A program made the position numbers and the translations under genes. From Prorocentrum cordatum (lineage: Eukaryota; Sar; Dinophyceae; Prorocentrales; Prorocentraceae): 32,500 nt of DNA. The stretch spans positions 1-32,500 of the forward strand of contig CAUYUJ010019111.1 in NCBI GenBank assembly GCA_963575745.1, in the 5' to 3' direction. Under the pieces are notes generated by a model. That model saw only the letters and a list, made by a program, of their open reading frames with translations. It made no database searches and was not told the DNA's origin. Shown here one piece after another: positions 1 to 9,445 of the stretch. How positions within the stretch are numbered: the stretch's first letter is position 1; each line of letters begins with the position of its first letter.

Positions 1-103
1 ACTACTACCACTACTACTACTACTACGACGACGACTACTCCTAATACTAACACTACTACTACAACTACCACTAGTACTACTACGACTACGACTACTACTA
101 CTA

Positions 104-141
<38 letters not shown>

Positions 142-144
142 GCA

Positions 145-184
<40 letters not shown>

Positions 185-220
185 ATACTACACCTATGAC
201 GACTACAGCGACTGCAACTG

Positions 221-269
<49 letters not shown>

Positions 270-425
270 GGCTATTACTTTCATTGACAACCACTGCTAC
301 TACTACAACTACTACCACTCCAACAGGTACCAATACTACTACTACTACGACTACTACTACTACTACCACTACGACTACTACTACTACCTGTACTACTACT
401 ACCCGTACTACTACTACTACTACTG
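1..425. repeat. (ACT)n / (TAC)n trinucleotide microsatellite
   Basis: Almost pure ACT triplets with scattered substitutions (ACG, ACA, AAT). Long open frames through it are artefacts of the three-base period (poly-Thr, poly-Tyr or poly-Ser). It abuts the GC-rich end of the large retroelement, which begins abruptly near position 426. Confidence 0.95.
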
Positions 426-562
426 GTGGCGCCCGCGGTGCGGCCCGCGGGCGCGAGCTCTGCGGTCGGCGTTCCCTGCCGCCGCTGCGCCCCCCATCGT
501 ATTCCTCCAGCGGCCCACAGCCGCACGTCCGGCGCCGCGGCACCTGCCCTCCTTCCTGCGCG

Positions 563-643
563 CCGCGGGGCCCACCTCGAGGGCCCCCGCGCGCACTGGT
601 GGGGGGACCTGGCCCCGCACAACCCAGCACTCCTGGCGGTGCC
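563..643. repeat. Terminal direct repeat, left copy (3' end of the minus-strand element)
   Basis: About 81 bp that recur in the same orientation at 16451-16532 with roughly 85 percent identity by hand alignment. Both copies start CCGCGGGGC, pass through GCACTGG(T/A)GGGGGGACCTGG and end near ACCCAGCACTCCT and a GTGCC. The repeat lies about 140 bp beyond the recombinase stop codon, where a terminal or split direct repeat of a YR retroelement is expected. Further repeat blocks may extend into 426-562 or 644-785; I found no gene there. Confidence 0.7.
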
Positions 644-785
644 TCCGCCACGACAGATGCCCTCACGGCTGCGCACCTGATGCCGCACTGCCAACCACGA
701 GGCCCCCCTGCGCTCTCAGCTCAGGCCTGATCGGCCCCGCTGCCCACACGCTCTGAACCTCAGACCAACGCGACGGCGCAACCTC

Positions 786-2935
786 TCAGACCATCGCGAT
801 GTCAGTGGCCGCCATGCTGCTGGCAACCCCTTCTGCCATGCCGCGCGCCCCCCACAGGTATCCCTGGAAAGCGTCGCTGTTCCACCGGCCCCAGCGCTGC
901 GCCAAGGCGGTGCCCTTGAACGCCGCGTAGAGCGCCGACGCCCCCCCGATCCTCAGGCTGCGCGAGCCTAGGTCGTTCGGGTCCATGCCCTCCGCCACCG
1001 CCGACTGCATCGCCACGCGCTGGACGTCAGCCCGCGTCACCAGGTGCATGTCGTCGAAGGCGAGCAGGGGGTCGTACATCTGCGCGCCTGAGAACCTCTC
1101 TTTGGCCCAGCCCGCGTAGATCTCGAGCGCCTCCACCACGCAGATGTGCTCAGCTCGATCTGCATCCTCAGCGACCACAATGCGGAAGTGATTGCGCCAC
1201 TCGCCCCGGTTGTACTGGTCGGTCTTGCTGGCCCGAATCTTGATGACGACCTCATTCGCCTCGCCCCACACGCGAGTTGGCTCGCCGTTCGCCTTCGGGG
1301 TAACGTCAGCTCCCCGAAAGCCCTTGCCACCCATATAGCCGTTCTGGTCGTTCGAAACGCACTCGCTGGCCCTCGAGAGGAAAAAAAGAGCCCGTGGCCA
1401 CTGCGGCCCACAGAGCCGCGCCCTCCCTCGACCTCTCCGGCTGCAACTTCCGCCTAATCCACCTCATCATGCGGGGAGTGACCGGCTTCTTGCGCTTGGT
1501 GCCGCCGCCCCTCCTCCTGAGCCCGTCGATCGCCATCCAGAGCCTGCCCGCGCCCTCCGCGATGTCTCCCATGCCGAGCGCGAGGTGCTGGGCCCGGACC
1601 GAGCTCAGGTACTGCTTGATGGTGCCCGCCTTCTTGCAGCCTCGGCGCGCCAGGTGGATGACGAACTCCAGCAACAGCTCCTCTTCATTCCTCCTACTCT
1701 CGGGCGTGATCTCGCGAAGAGGGCTGATTCCCCTCGCGCGGCAGAAAAGAGTCCACCAACTCCAGCCAATGCTGTGCGACTTGATCGTGGAGCTGGCCAG
1801 CTTATCGAGGATGAACTCGAGTTTAGCTTTCTCCCAATCCTCGCGCGTCTTGAGGTCCGTCAAGGTATGGCCCTCCGGGCGGGCGCTCGCTCGAACCGCC
1901 TCGGGTCCGAGGAGGTTGGGCGGCCTGTTCTCGCACGGGCCGCGAACCTTGTTGCTGCCCTTCTTGCTCCTGTGCGAGGTAGCCCCTGCTCTGCGGGCGT
2001 GCTCCCCGCCCGCGCCCATGGCTGCCAGGGCCCAGTCGAGCCACCCCCCCCTCTGCTCGGGGTAGCCCCACGTCCTCACCAGCGCCTCGAGCTCCTCCTC
2101 GGCCTTCGCCTGCTCGAGACACCCGCTCCTACGGTCGTCTCCTCCACTGCTGCCCCGCCTGCGGTCCCCGCCTCGGTCGCGACGGCGACCCGAGCCCTGT
2201 GTGGCCCCGCGTGCCGCGTCGTCCTCGTCGCGCTTGATCTGGATGGCCCGGGCCCTCAGCGCCGCCACCCTGGCCTCGCTGCTCGCGCTCACATCGACTT
2301 CCTTCGATTCCGCCCGCGGCTCCGAATCGACAGGGCTCGCGGCGTCGCCATCGCCTCCCTCGTCCTCAGTGGTGACACTGCGCTGAGGCGGGCTACGGGA
2401 GACCGTCCTCTCCCTCGGTGACGGCATCGGCAAGGGCTCCCTGACGCGGGCACTCGACACGCCTGCACCCCGTGTGGGCCGAGGGGGGACTGAGCGAACC
2501 TTCCTCGCCGGGCTCGCTGGGCACCTCCTCTCCTCCGACGACCTAGACCGATCCTGCCCATCGGGCGCGGCGGTTCCGCCGCGCCCCTCCTCAAGCACCT
2601 GCGGCCGCAGCTCCTGAGCCCGCGCTAGAGCGTGCGCTGCCTGGTCCAAGAGGCGGCGGTGCTCCTGGTTCGCCGCGCTCCTCCCGGTGGTGCGCAGGCT
2701 CTCCACGCGGTCAGACAGCTCCTTGCACCTACGCCCCGCCGCCTCTGGATCAGCTCCGCGGCCGCCCCTGCCGCTCGCATCTTGCCTCGACGACGAAGCC
2801 GCAGCCGTCTTCGAGCCCTCGTCCTCCGACCTCGCTTCCTCCTTCACCTCAGTTGGCAGCATCCTCGCAACGAGCTTGATGCGTGGCTCGTTCTTGCGGG
2901 CCTCCTCCTCTGCATCCCTACACCCTACAGGATAA
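786..2935 (-). pseudogene. Tyrosine recombinase (YR integrase), one frameshift
   Basis: Would integrate the circular cDNA of the element by site-specific strand exchange. The N-terminal 390 or so residues are Arg/Glu/Ser-rich and low complexity. They lead into a SAM-like core-binding region near 1700-1850 (residues such as TIKSHSIGWSWWTLFCRARG). The catalytic domain follows: a first Arg in SRASEC, Lys in SKTDQ, box II RSLRIGGAS, RWGRW, and a Tyr nucleophile in FQGYLW near 855-865. Between LWAAVATG and SRASEC the frame changes at a T7 run (A7 at 1381-1387 on the plus strand), so one indel splits the enzyme. Box II normally reads HxxR; the His is Arg here (CGC codon). The first upstream codons (to 3054) derive from the nested insert, so I end the gene near 2935. 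The original start is unknown. Confidence 0.8.
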
Positions 2936-3056
2936 TTAAGAAAAAGCAACTTCGGAGCCAGGGTCTGGATTTTCTTAACCCTATTTAAGAAAATCTGAGT
3001 TCCAGGGTAGACTATTGAGATTTTCTTAAGTATGTAAGATAGACGCCGAAACAAAA

Positions 3057-3122
3057 CAAGAAGAAGGAGGAGAAGGCGGAGGAGGAGAGCGCGGAGGAGG
3101 AGGAGGCGGAGGAGGAGGGGGG
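3057..3122. repeat. GGA/GGC purine-rich repeat
   Basis: Imperfect GAAGGAGGAGAAGGCGGAGG-type run inside the nested element. It is followed at 3225-3270 by a degenerate CGTTC/CCTTC pentamer run and then by AT-rich sequence with several TATACCGGA-like motifs (near 3290 and 3389). No gene is supported in 3123-3780. Confidence 0.85.
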
Positions 3123-3782
3123 CATCTGAGCATTTGAATTGATTGGCATCATGTGCATTTCAATTGATTGACATTGTGCATCGCCGTCGGAACCGGAATG
3201 GGTTGCTTTTGGTATGCTTGAATTGACGGTCGTTCCTTCCGTTCCCGTCCCGTTCCGTTCCGTTCCTCCCGTATATATTCATGTTGGTTTATACCGGATA
3301 TAATACTATAGATCGTTGGTTTTGTAATGATACCGGAGTTATTTTTCGGCGGTAATCGTTGGTTTATCGGCCGCATTTTATTTATATTTATACCGGAATT
3401 GACAGTAATTACCGGGCAGCGGCAGCAGCAGTGGCAGCAGCTTTTAAGGAGGAGCAAGGAGGAGGAAGCAGATCTTCTTTTGTCTTTCTCTCTTGCTTGC
3501 TTTCTCTACTCTTTCCCTCCTCCCTCCCGGCTTTGCCATAACATGCCCGCTGCCCCCCTTAGCGGCAGCCGCGAGGCGCCGCATGATTCGTTGTTCCCGT
3601 GGTCCTGTGGTCCCGTGGCGCGGCAGAGCTGGGTTTCGCGCTGCCTTCCGCCTGAGCGCGGCTGCGCCTCGCTCGAAGCCCGCGGGGTTGTCCGAACGGT
3701 TTGGTCTTGCGCGCCAACGGCTCGCGAGGTTGTCCCGACAGCGTGTCGTCTGACTCTGTGGTCCCCTGGCTTGATTATTTGG

Positions 3783-4130
3783 TGTCTGTTAAAAAACGCA
3801 AAAAGACATTAAACGAAAGGTTCGCGATTCAAGAGAAAGATATTAGAGTTTCGTGTCATTGTGGCCTTCTAGCCTTCATATTGGTAGCGTGTCTAAAAAA
3901 ACGCAAAACACATATTAAACGAGAGTTTCGCAGTCCGAGAGAATCATATCAGAGTTTTAGTTCTCGTGATTTTGTGTTGTCCTGATTCGTTAGTCATGTA
4001 GTCACATGGCTCGATTATTCTGTCTCCTTGTGGCCTTGTGGCCTTCATATTGGTAGCGTGTCTAAAAAAAAAAAAAAGCAAACACACATTGAAACAGAGA
4101 TTCGCGGTCCAGAAGGAAGATATTAGAGTC
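3783..4130. repeat. Three spaced copies of an approximately 70-bp unit
   Basis: Copies begin near 3783, 3890 and 4056. Each opens with GTCTGTTAAAAAA or GTGTCTAAAAAA followed by CGCAAA. Each continues with an ACATTAAAC-like segment, a TTCGCG(A/G)TYC segment and a GATATTAGAGT-like end. The second and third are preceded by the same block, GCCTTCATATTGGTAGC. The copies differ by small indels in the A runs (up to 14 A at 4065-4078). This is a degenerate direct repeat inside the nested element, not a gene. Confidence 0.75.
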
Positions 4131-4149
4131 TCAGTTGTCGTGAACCCCT

Positions 4150-5085
4150 GTTGTCCTGATTCGCTGGTCGCGGCGTTTTGGTGTTCAAATTTGCTGGTCG
4201 CGGCGTCCTCGTGCTCGAATTTGCTGTTTGTAGCATTTCGGTGCTCAAATTCGCTGTTTGCGGCGTTTCGGTGCCAAAATTTATTGCTTGCAGCGTTTCG
4301 GTGGTCGGATGCGCCGCCTGCTGCGTTTCGGTTCTGATGCTGTTTCCGCCGCCTCGGTGCTCAAATTTGCTGTTTGCGGCGTTTCGGTGCTGAAAAGTGC
4401 TGTTTATGGCGTTTCGGTGCTCAAATTTGCTCTTGCAGCGTTTCAGTGTTCGAATGTGCTGTTTGCGGCATTTCGGTGCTCAAATGTGTTCTTTGTGGCA
4501 TTTTGGTACTCAAATTCGGAATTTCTAGCGTTTTGAAGCTTAAATTAGCTGTTTGCGGAGTTCGGTTGTCAAATTTGTTATTTGTTGCGTTTCCGTGCTC
4601 TAATGTGCTGTTTACTGCATTTCGATGCTGAAATCTGTTGATTGCGACGTTTCGGTGCTGATAGGTCCGTTTGCTGCGTTTCGGTGTGCGAAATTGTTGT
4701 TTGCGGCGCTTCGGTGTTCTAATGTGCCGTTTGCGGCGTTTTCGGTGTGCATTTTTTTGTTTTGTTGCGCGCCTCGCTGCTCTCATTTGCTGCTTGCTGC
4801 ATTTCGGTTGTCAAATTTGCCGCCATCTGCGGCGTTTCCGTGCTCAAATTTGCCGTTTGCAGCGTTTCGGTGCTCACATTTGCTGTTTGCGGCGTTCCTG
4901 ATGTCAAATTTGCCGTTTGCTCCGTTTCGGTGTTCATGCTGTTTACAGCGCTTCTGTGCTGAAATATGTTGTTTGCAACGTTTTGGTGTTCAAATTTGTT
5001 GTTTGCGGCGTTTTTGTGTTCGAATTGGTTGTTTGCGGATTTTCGGTTGTCATATTCGCTGTTTGTGGCGCTTGGGTATTCTAAT
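4150..5085. repeat. 30-bp degenerate minisatellite, about 30 units
   Basis: Units of 29-30 bp resemble GTTTCGGTGCTCAAATTTGC followed by TGTTTGCGGC. From 4381 onward most spacings are exactly 30 or 29 bp. Because 30 is a multiple of three, every frame gives a 10-residue repeat (for example CGVSVLKFAV), which explains the apparent ORFs on both strands; single-base-short units shift those frames. I regard it as non-coding. It occupies about 40 percent of the nested element. Confidence 0.9.
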
Positions 5086-5256
5086 ATATTATTTTTTCAA
5101 ATGATGTTTTATGCTATCATGTATTGATCTCTATAGCCCGGGGTTTCTGTAGATCCAGACCCAGACCGCGGGTTAAGAAAACGGGGTTTCCAGAGTCTGT
5201 TTTCTTAGGTTAAAGTTTTCTTAATTAAAATTCCCGGTGTATTCCTCCTCCTGAGC

Positions 5257-5640
5257 TCACGCGGCGAGGGGGTGGGCACTCGGGCGACGATTCTTCCTCT
5301 TCAACATCACCGTGGAGAGCTGCCAGGACCCTGGCCCGACCCAGGGCCCCTCCGCGGGCCAGAGGGCCGTGCGACGGCTCGGCAGGCTCCTCCAGGGCGG
5401 CTTGCTTATTTTTCTTCTTCTTGCGGCTCCTACCGCCTCCTCCGCCTCCGTCTCCTGGCTACTGCTCCTCCTCGCGGCCATGGGGCATCTTCTCGCAATA
5501 CTTGTAGTGCTTGACGCCTCCCTCGGCCCAATCCTGCGCACAATGGCGGCCGCCGCACGTGTCGCAGCAGTAGCCTGGCTTCCATAGTCTCGCCGGGGCG
5601 CTGTGCTCCAAGTAGGGGCACCCGGGGCGCCCCGGATTGA
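5257..5640 (-). pseudogene. Cys/His-rich zinc-binding module of the retroelement
   Basis: The minus-strand frame between about 5640 and 5455 reads GCPYLEH, then YCCDTCGGRHC, then HYKYCEK, and meets a TAG near 5455. The Cys/His spacing suggests two bound metals, but I cannot name the fold. A shifted frame continues with Lys/Arg-rich sequence (MLKRKNRR) to a TGA at 5257. The module lies downstream of RNase H and just before the nested element and recombinase. In a retroelement such a module may bind nucleic acid (inference). The ORF start is unclear; upstream sequence 5640-5830 is Pro/Gly/Arg-rich without a stable frame. Confidence 0.45.
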
Positions 5641-5831
5641 GGCAGGGGGCCAGATTCCTGACCTGCCCCCCTCCCTAGGCGGGCGCCTGGGCGAGCCTCA
5701 CTCCTGCCGCGCCGGCCGCGCCGGCGTCCCCCGGGGTGGGGGCGTCCCGGCCCTGAGGGGTCCAGCTGCCCCATCGCTCGTCGTCGTCGACGGCCCCGGC
5801 GTGCCTGTCTAGCCCGCTCGGGGGGGTCGGA

Positions 5832-6604
5832 TCACCGAGCTGGGCGTCGCTGGGCAGCGCCCTGAACGGCGGCGGCACCGCTCGGGCTGCTATCGCCGCC
5901 GCGCCCTCTGCCTCGGCTGCCCCCCGAGCCGCTAGCGCCGGTATAGACCCTATGGCACATCGGGCAGCCCGCATCTCGGCCCTCGCCCTGCACGCCGCAG
6001 TACTCGCACCACTTATATCGGGCGTTCGGGTCGCCTCCTGGGAAGGGTACTGGCGGGGGCTCGTCACCTCCCCAGATTCCCCCTCGCGATAGCAGGGGCG
6101 GCGACCTGCCGCGAAGGGGGGGGCGAGACGCCGACCTCACTCCCACCACTTCTTCGGGCGCTGGCGGCGCCCACCCCGACTGCGGCTCAAGCGGTAGCGG
6201 CGTGGCAGGCGCCTCCTCGCCTGCTGCCAGGGCTCCAGGGCCACCGCTGCCACTCGCCTCCTCGCTCGCCGGTGGGTGATAGCCCGCCTCCCTCTGCCTC
6301 CTCCGAAGGTCCTCGCGTTGAGCCTGACAGTAAAGCCCATGGGCTTCGCCATCCGTGTTACGGCGCGCCCGACAGCAGTACAGCCCCAGCCATGATCAAA
6401 GCGAGCGCAGCTCCTCCCGCACTCGTTCCAGCACTGCGGCCCTCCATCCGGGTCACGCCCCACGCGCAGAAGAAGCGCGTCCCGATAAGGGATCGTCAAG
6501 CAAGCTCTGCCCCGCCTCTGGCCCAGCCCGTTGTCCTCGTCCGGGACCATGCCGCACTTGGTCGGGACCTTCTCGCCGCCCGGCCTCCCGGGTCGCTCGG
6601 GCAC
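5832..6604 (-). pseudogene. Zinc-ribbon-like and linker region of the retroelement
   Basis: Two overlapping frames carry the coding look. From 6604, a frame with KVPTKCGMVPDEDNG, then CWNECGRSCARFDHGWGC, enriched in Cys. From about 6149, a frame with a CxxC...CxxC knuckle: WCEYCG, then CPMCHRVY (near 5950-6018), followed by Gly/Ser/Arg repeats. The four cysteines, spaced CX2C-X10-CX2C, suggest a small zinc ribbon. Switching between frames near 6140-6270 implies an indel. The role is unknown. Position after RNase H and before the recombinase parallels linker regions of YR elements, but zinc ribbons there are unusual. Confidence 0.4.
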
Positions 6605-7272
6605 TCACGACACGCACGCAGCCACATCTGCAGCCGCTCCCACTGCGCATCCTCCCTCGCCAGAGCAAACCCCCGCCTTGCCCATGTCCTGCCGCTGCCG
6701 GGCGCACTCCAGTTGGAACAGCGCCTCCTCGACCATGGCGTCCGCGAGCTGGGGGGTGGCTGCCCGGATACCCCAGGCCGCGAGGTCGTTGGTCTCCGTG
6801 CCCTCCTCAACTGCCCGCCGAAAGATCGCCGGTGCGCCCCCTGTGAGCTTCCAAATCCCCTCACCTCCTCACCTCCGAGCTGCCATGCCCCTGGGAGAGG
6901 GTTCCGAGCATCGTGGAACAGGACACGGTCTCCGGGCCCCCCTGCCAACGCCGCGCTCCGAATGCTCGGCGACGGACCTTCCGACGAATACACTAGCTCC
7001 TTGGCGCCTCCCCCCCTGGGGTGCCAGTGGCCGCGGGGTCGCGCGCCGTCGGACCCCCCCCTCTTGGGGATGCGCGGGTCCAGGACCAGCTCGCCGTCCT
7101 CGCTGCTGAATATGATGACGCCCTGGCTGAGCTTACCGACGCACGACCTGACGCTCTGAGGCTCCCCGGACTCCTGGCCTAAACTCATCGCCTCACCTCC
7201 ACCTCGGACCGCTAGGACCACCCTGCGCTGCTTCGCAATCGGGTCACCCAACCTGGAGCAGCACACTTCCAC
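6605..7272 (-). pseudogene. Unrecognised retroelement region after RNase H
   Basis: Frame from 7272 starts MEVCCSRLGD and contains GVIIFSSEDGELVLDPR and KELVYSSEGP, which look coding. It loses this character near 6850, where another frame without an ATG takes over with AIFRRAVEEGTETNDLAAWG and ADAMVEEALFQLECARQRQ. The first frame resumes with AREDAQWERLQMWLRACREC near 6630. The helical, charged composition suggests a coiled or helical linker. At least two frame changes are needed. I recognise no family. Confidence 0.35.
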
Positions 7273-7967
7273 TCCTCCCAGCTGTAGCCCACGCCTCTCA
7301 GCCTCTGTAGTGCGGGGCCTAGGTCGGCTGGGCCTGGCGCGTCCGCGATCGCAATCTCCGCCGTCACCTGGACGACGAACTCCGACCAGCGCCTTGCCTC
7401 CTCACCGCCATCGTTGGTCAGGCTGGCGGTCGCCATATCGGCGTGCCCAGGGCCTCGGACGTTCCACTCTGCCACGCCGGGGGGCCACGCGGCATGTCCT
7501 GCCCCCGGGGCTCCGGGAGCTGCAAGCGCCCAAACGACCGCACCGCGGCGGGCCCCTGCTTTACACAAGTCGCCCGTGGCGCCTCGCCACTCGACGAGGT
7601 TCACCGCCCGCCCTGGCCTCATTTGAAGGGTCCGCGGACGATGCGGCTCGCGTCGGGCAACGGCCAGCTGCTTCGCTACCCTGGCGTCTGCGTCGCTCTG
7701 GCCCTCCCAGACCAGCGCCCGGCGGAGCCAGCCGCGCTCGAGGTGCTCGGCCCAGCTGCCCCGCAAGTCGACGACCTGCAGACCCCTCGACCTGGCCAGC
7801 TCCACTGCCTCCTCGTCCTCGACCCTGGAGAAGGTGTCCGCGGTGACATTGCGGTACGTGCGGAAGTCGGCGCTCGCGACCTCGTAGCCGTAGACCGCCT
7901 CGAGGCACGTGGCCACCATAATCAAGAAGCTGGCGTGCCGGTTCTTCGCCCGGCGGTTCTGCAGCTA
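7212..7967 (-). pseudogene. RNase H C-terminal segment and downstream linker
   Basis: The start of this frame continues the RNase H domain of the neighbouring RT ORF: a segment DNYNVHC, a TAG stop (7965-7967), then LQNRRAKNRHASFLIMVATC and YRNVTADTFSR. The latter is a typical end of the RNase H-like domain in this element class. It therefore needs a frame change from the RT ORF near 7925-7990 as well as the nonsense codon. After about residue 40 the sequence becomes a charged linker of unknown function, ending at 7212. The nominal Met start (7925) is internal to the domain and probably not a real initiator. Confidence 0.6.
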
Positions 7968-9445
7968 GCAGTGCACGTTGTAGTTGTCCCCGCCGTCCCG
8001 CCGTGCATCACGACTCCGCGCTCCCACCAGCCTTCCGCCCCTGCCTTGGCCGCAAACGTCACGAGGTTCATGAACTCCGCGATCGCGATGATGGCCTCCT
8101 CATCCTCCTCTACGCCGACCGCCTCCCGCAGTGATTGCATGAACTCCGGCACGGCGTGGAACGCGCACTTAGCGTTAACCCAATCGACCGTGGCGATCCT
8201 CTGCGGAGTGGCGTCGCCGGTGATCCATATCACGCGGCACTGCCACCCGGGGAGCGCCAGCTTCTCGTTAATGGAGAGGGCGCCCGGCAGCGCGCCCGCA
8301 AAGCGCGAGCTCCACTTCGTCCTATCCGCAGCCAAGACGCGCGCCACCTCGGTGGCCTGCCAGAAGTCCGTCCACGCCAGGTGCCCCTGCTGATCGTCGC
8401 TCCTGGGCCCTGCGAGCCGCCGCGGGCGACCCCGTATGAGTGCGTCGGTCACGCTCACGAGGCAGCGCATGGCCGGCATGACGAGGCACTTATACTGCTG
8501 GCTGCCTCGGTAAATCTCCAAGAAGTTCCAGGGCATGGTCTGGTGCCCGTAGTCCAGCGTGGGCTCCGCCAGTAGATAGGCCGCCTTCTCGATCTTAGGC
8601 TCCGGCATCTCAATCGCGCCCTCGCGGGTGCGATAAAGGAGGCCCCAGCAGATCTTCGACGTCCCCCAGCCGCCCTCCTCGAGGTCCTTCTCCTCATTGA
8701 TCGCCTCGTCGCCAAGGCATGCCCTGATCCCTTCGAGCGCGGCGTCGCTGCTCTGAGCCGCCCTCGCGCCAATGTCGGGCTCGACGAGCACCTGATCGCC
8801 CATGAGGAACGAGCTGCGAAAGGGGGCGCTGTCATCCCCCCTCGCATCGGCCGGGCGGTAAGCGGCGTGGTAGCACTTTGCCACCCATGCCCAGATCATC
8901 CACTCGCCCGGGCTGCCCGTCCAGCCGAACGCGAGGACCATGTAGACCGCCGTGATCAGAGCTGCGACGCCCCATTTACCCCCCTCGAGGTCCGCGCCGA
9001 AGATGCACGCGTCCATCTCGTGCATCACCGCCCACCTGAATGCGTCCTTGACGTCCTTCTTGGCCAGCACGATGTCGACGCCCGGCATGCGCGCCTTCCA
9101 CCAGATGATGATGCGGGCGAGGTCCTCGTGCCGCGGCTGGCCCGCTGGCGGGTGGCCCTCCTTGGGGCAGCTCTGGTTGGGCACCGTCCCGTCCCAAATG
9201 AGGCGGCCCTTGTCGCTCATGGTGCGGTCCGGGTTCTGCTCGGGCACCATCGCCATGGGTGCGCTCACAACCTTGCTGAGTAGGTGCTCATGGGCGTTGG
9301 TGCACAGCAAGACACGGCCCTTCGCCGCGTCCTTCCAGAGGGCGTGCATCACCTCGTTAAGGTGATCCTTCGCACTGGGGTGGGGCAGCGCCTTGAGGCG
9401 TGTTGGTACGCCTCTAAACCTCGTCCTCGCCCCCTCCTTGGCCAC
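7922..9445 (-). pseudogene. Reverse transcriptase-RNase H of the YR retroelement
   Basis: Makes element cDNA from its RNA. Visible RT landmarks: motif A KKDVKDAFRW (residues about 129-138), motif B FGWTGSPGEWMIW (173-185) and motif C FLMGDQVLVEP (213-223), then CWGLLYRTREGAIEMPEPKI, a motif D/E-like stretch. RNase H follows with WITGDATPQRIATVDW (Asp near 411) and AIIAIAEFMNL (Glu near 457); the third acidic residue falls in the shifted frame described for the adjoining entry. Motif C should contain two aspartates (xxDD) but reads MGDQ, so one is missing. The ORF overlaps the methyltransferase-like ORF by 32 nt in the +1 frame. The listed Met is only the first ATG after the overlap; coding may continue from the upstream frame. 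Confidence 0.8.

Larger units (their letters stand above)
2933..5227. mobile_element. TA-flanked inverted-repeat element nested in the retroelement
   Basis: A lower-GC block of about 2.3 kb in very GC-rich surroundings. Its ends are a perfect 12-bp inverted repeat, TAATTAAGAAAA at 2933-2944 and its complement at 5216-5227. This can also be read as a 10-bp terminal repeat flanked by TA target duplications. A second inverted pair lies just inside: GGGTCTGGAT at 2961-2970 and its complement at 5153-5162. Subterminal copies of TTAAGAAAA or its complement occur at 2970, 2985, 3021, 5173 and 5200. No transposase is visible, so it would be non-autonomous, like a long MITE with a TA target (inference). 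It separates the zinc-module ORFs from the recombinase. On the minus strand its exit edge (TTTTTCTTAATTATCCTGTAG) also resembles a 3' splice site, so intron behaviour is an alternative. Confidence 0.6.

Noticed and set aside
4038-5104. Series of Cys/Phe/Val-rich open frames on both strands
   Set aside because: They are 10-residue repeats generated by the 30-bp minisatellite.
6272-7159. 295-residue plus-strand open frame and similar long plus-strand frames through 0.8-16 kb
   Set aside because: They are shadows of the minus-strand retroelement genes in GC-rich sequence; none carries a recognisable domain.
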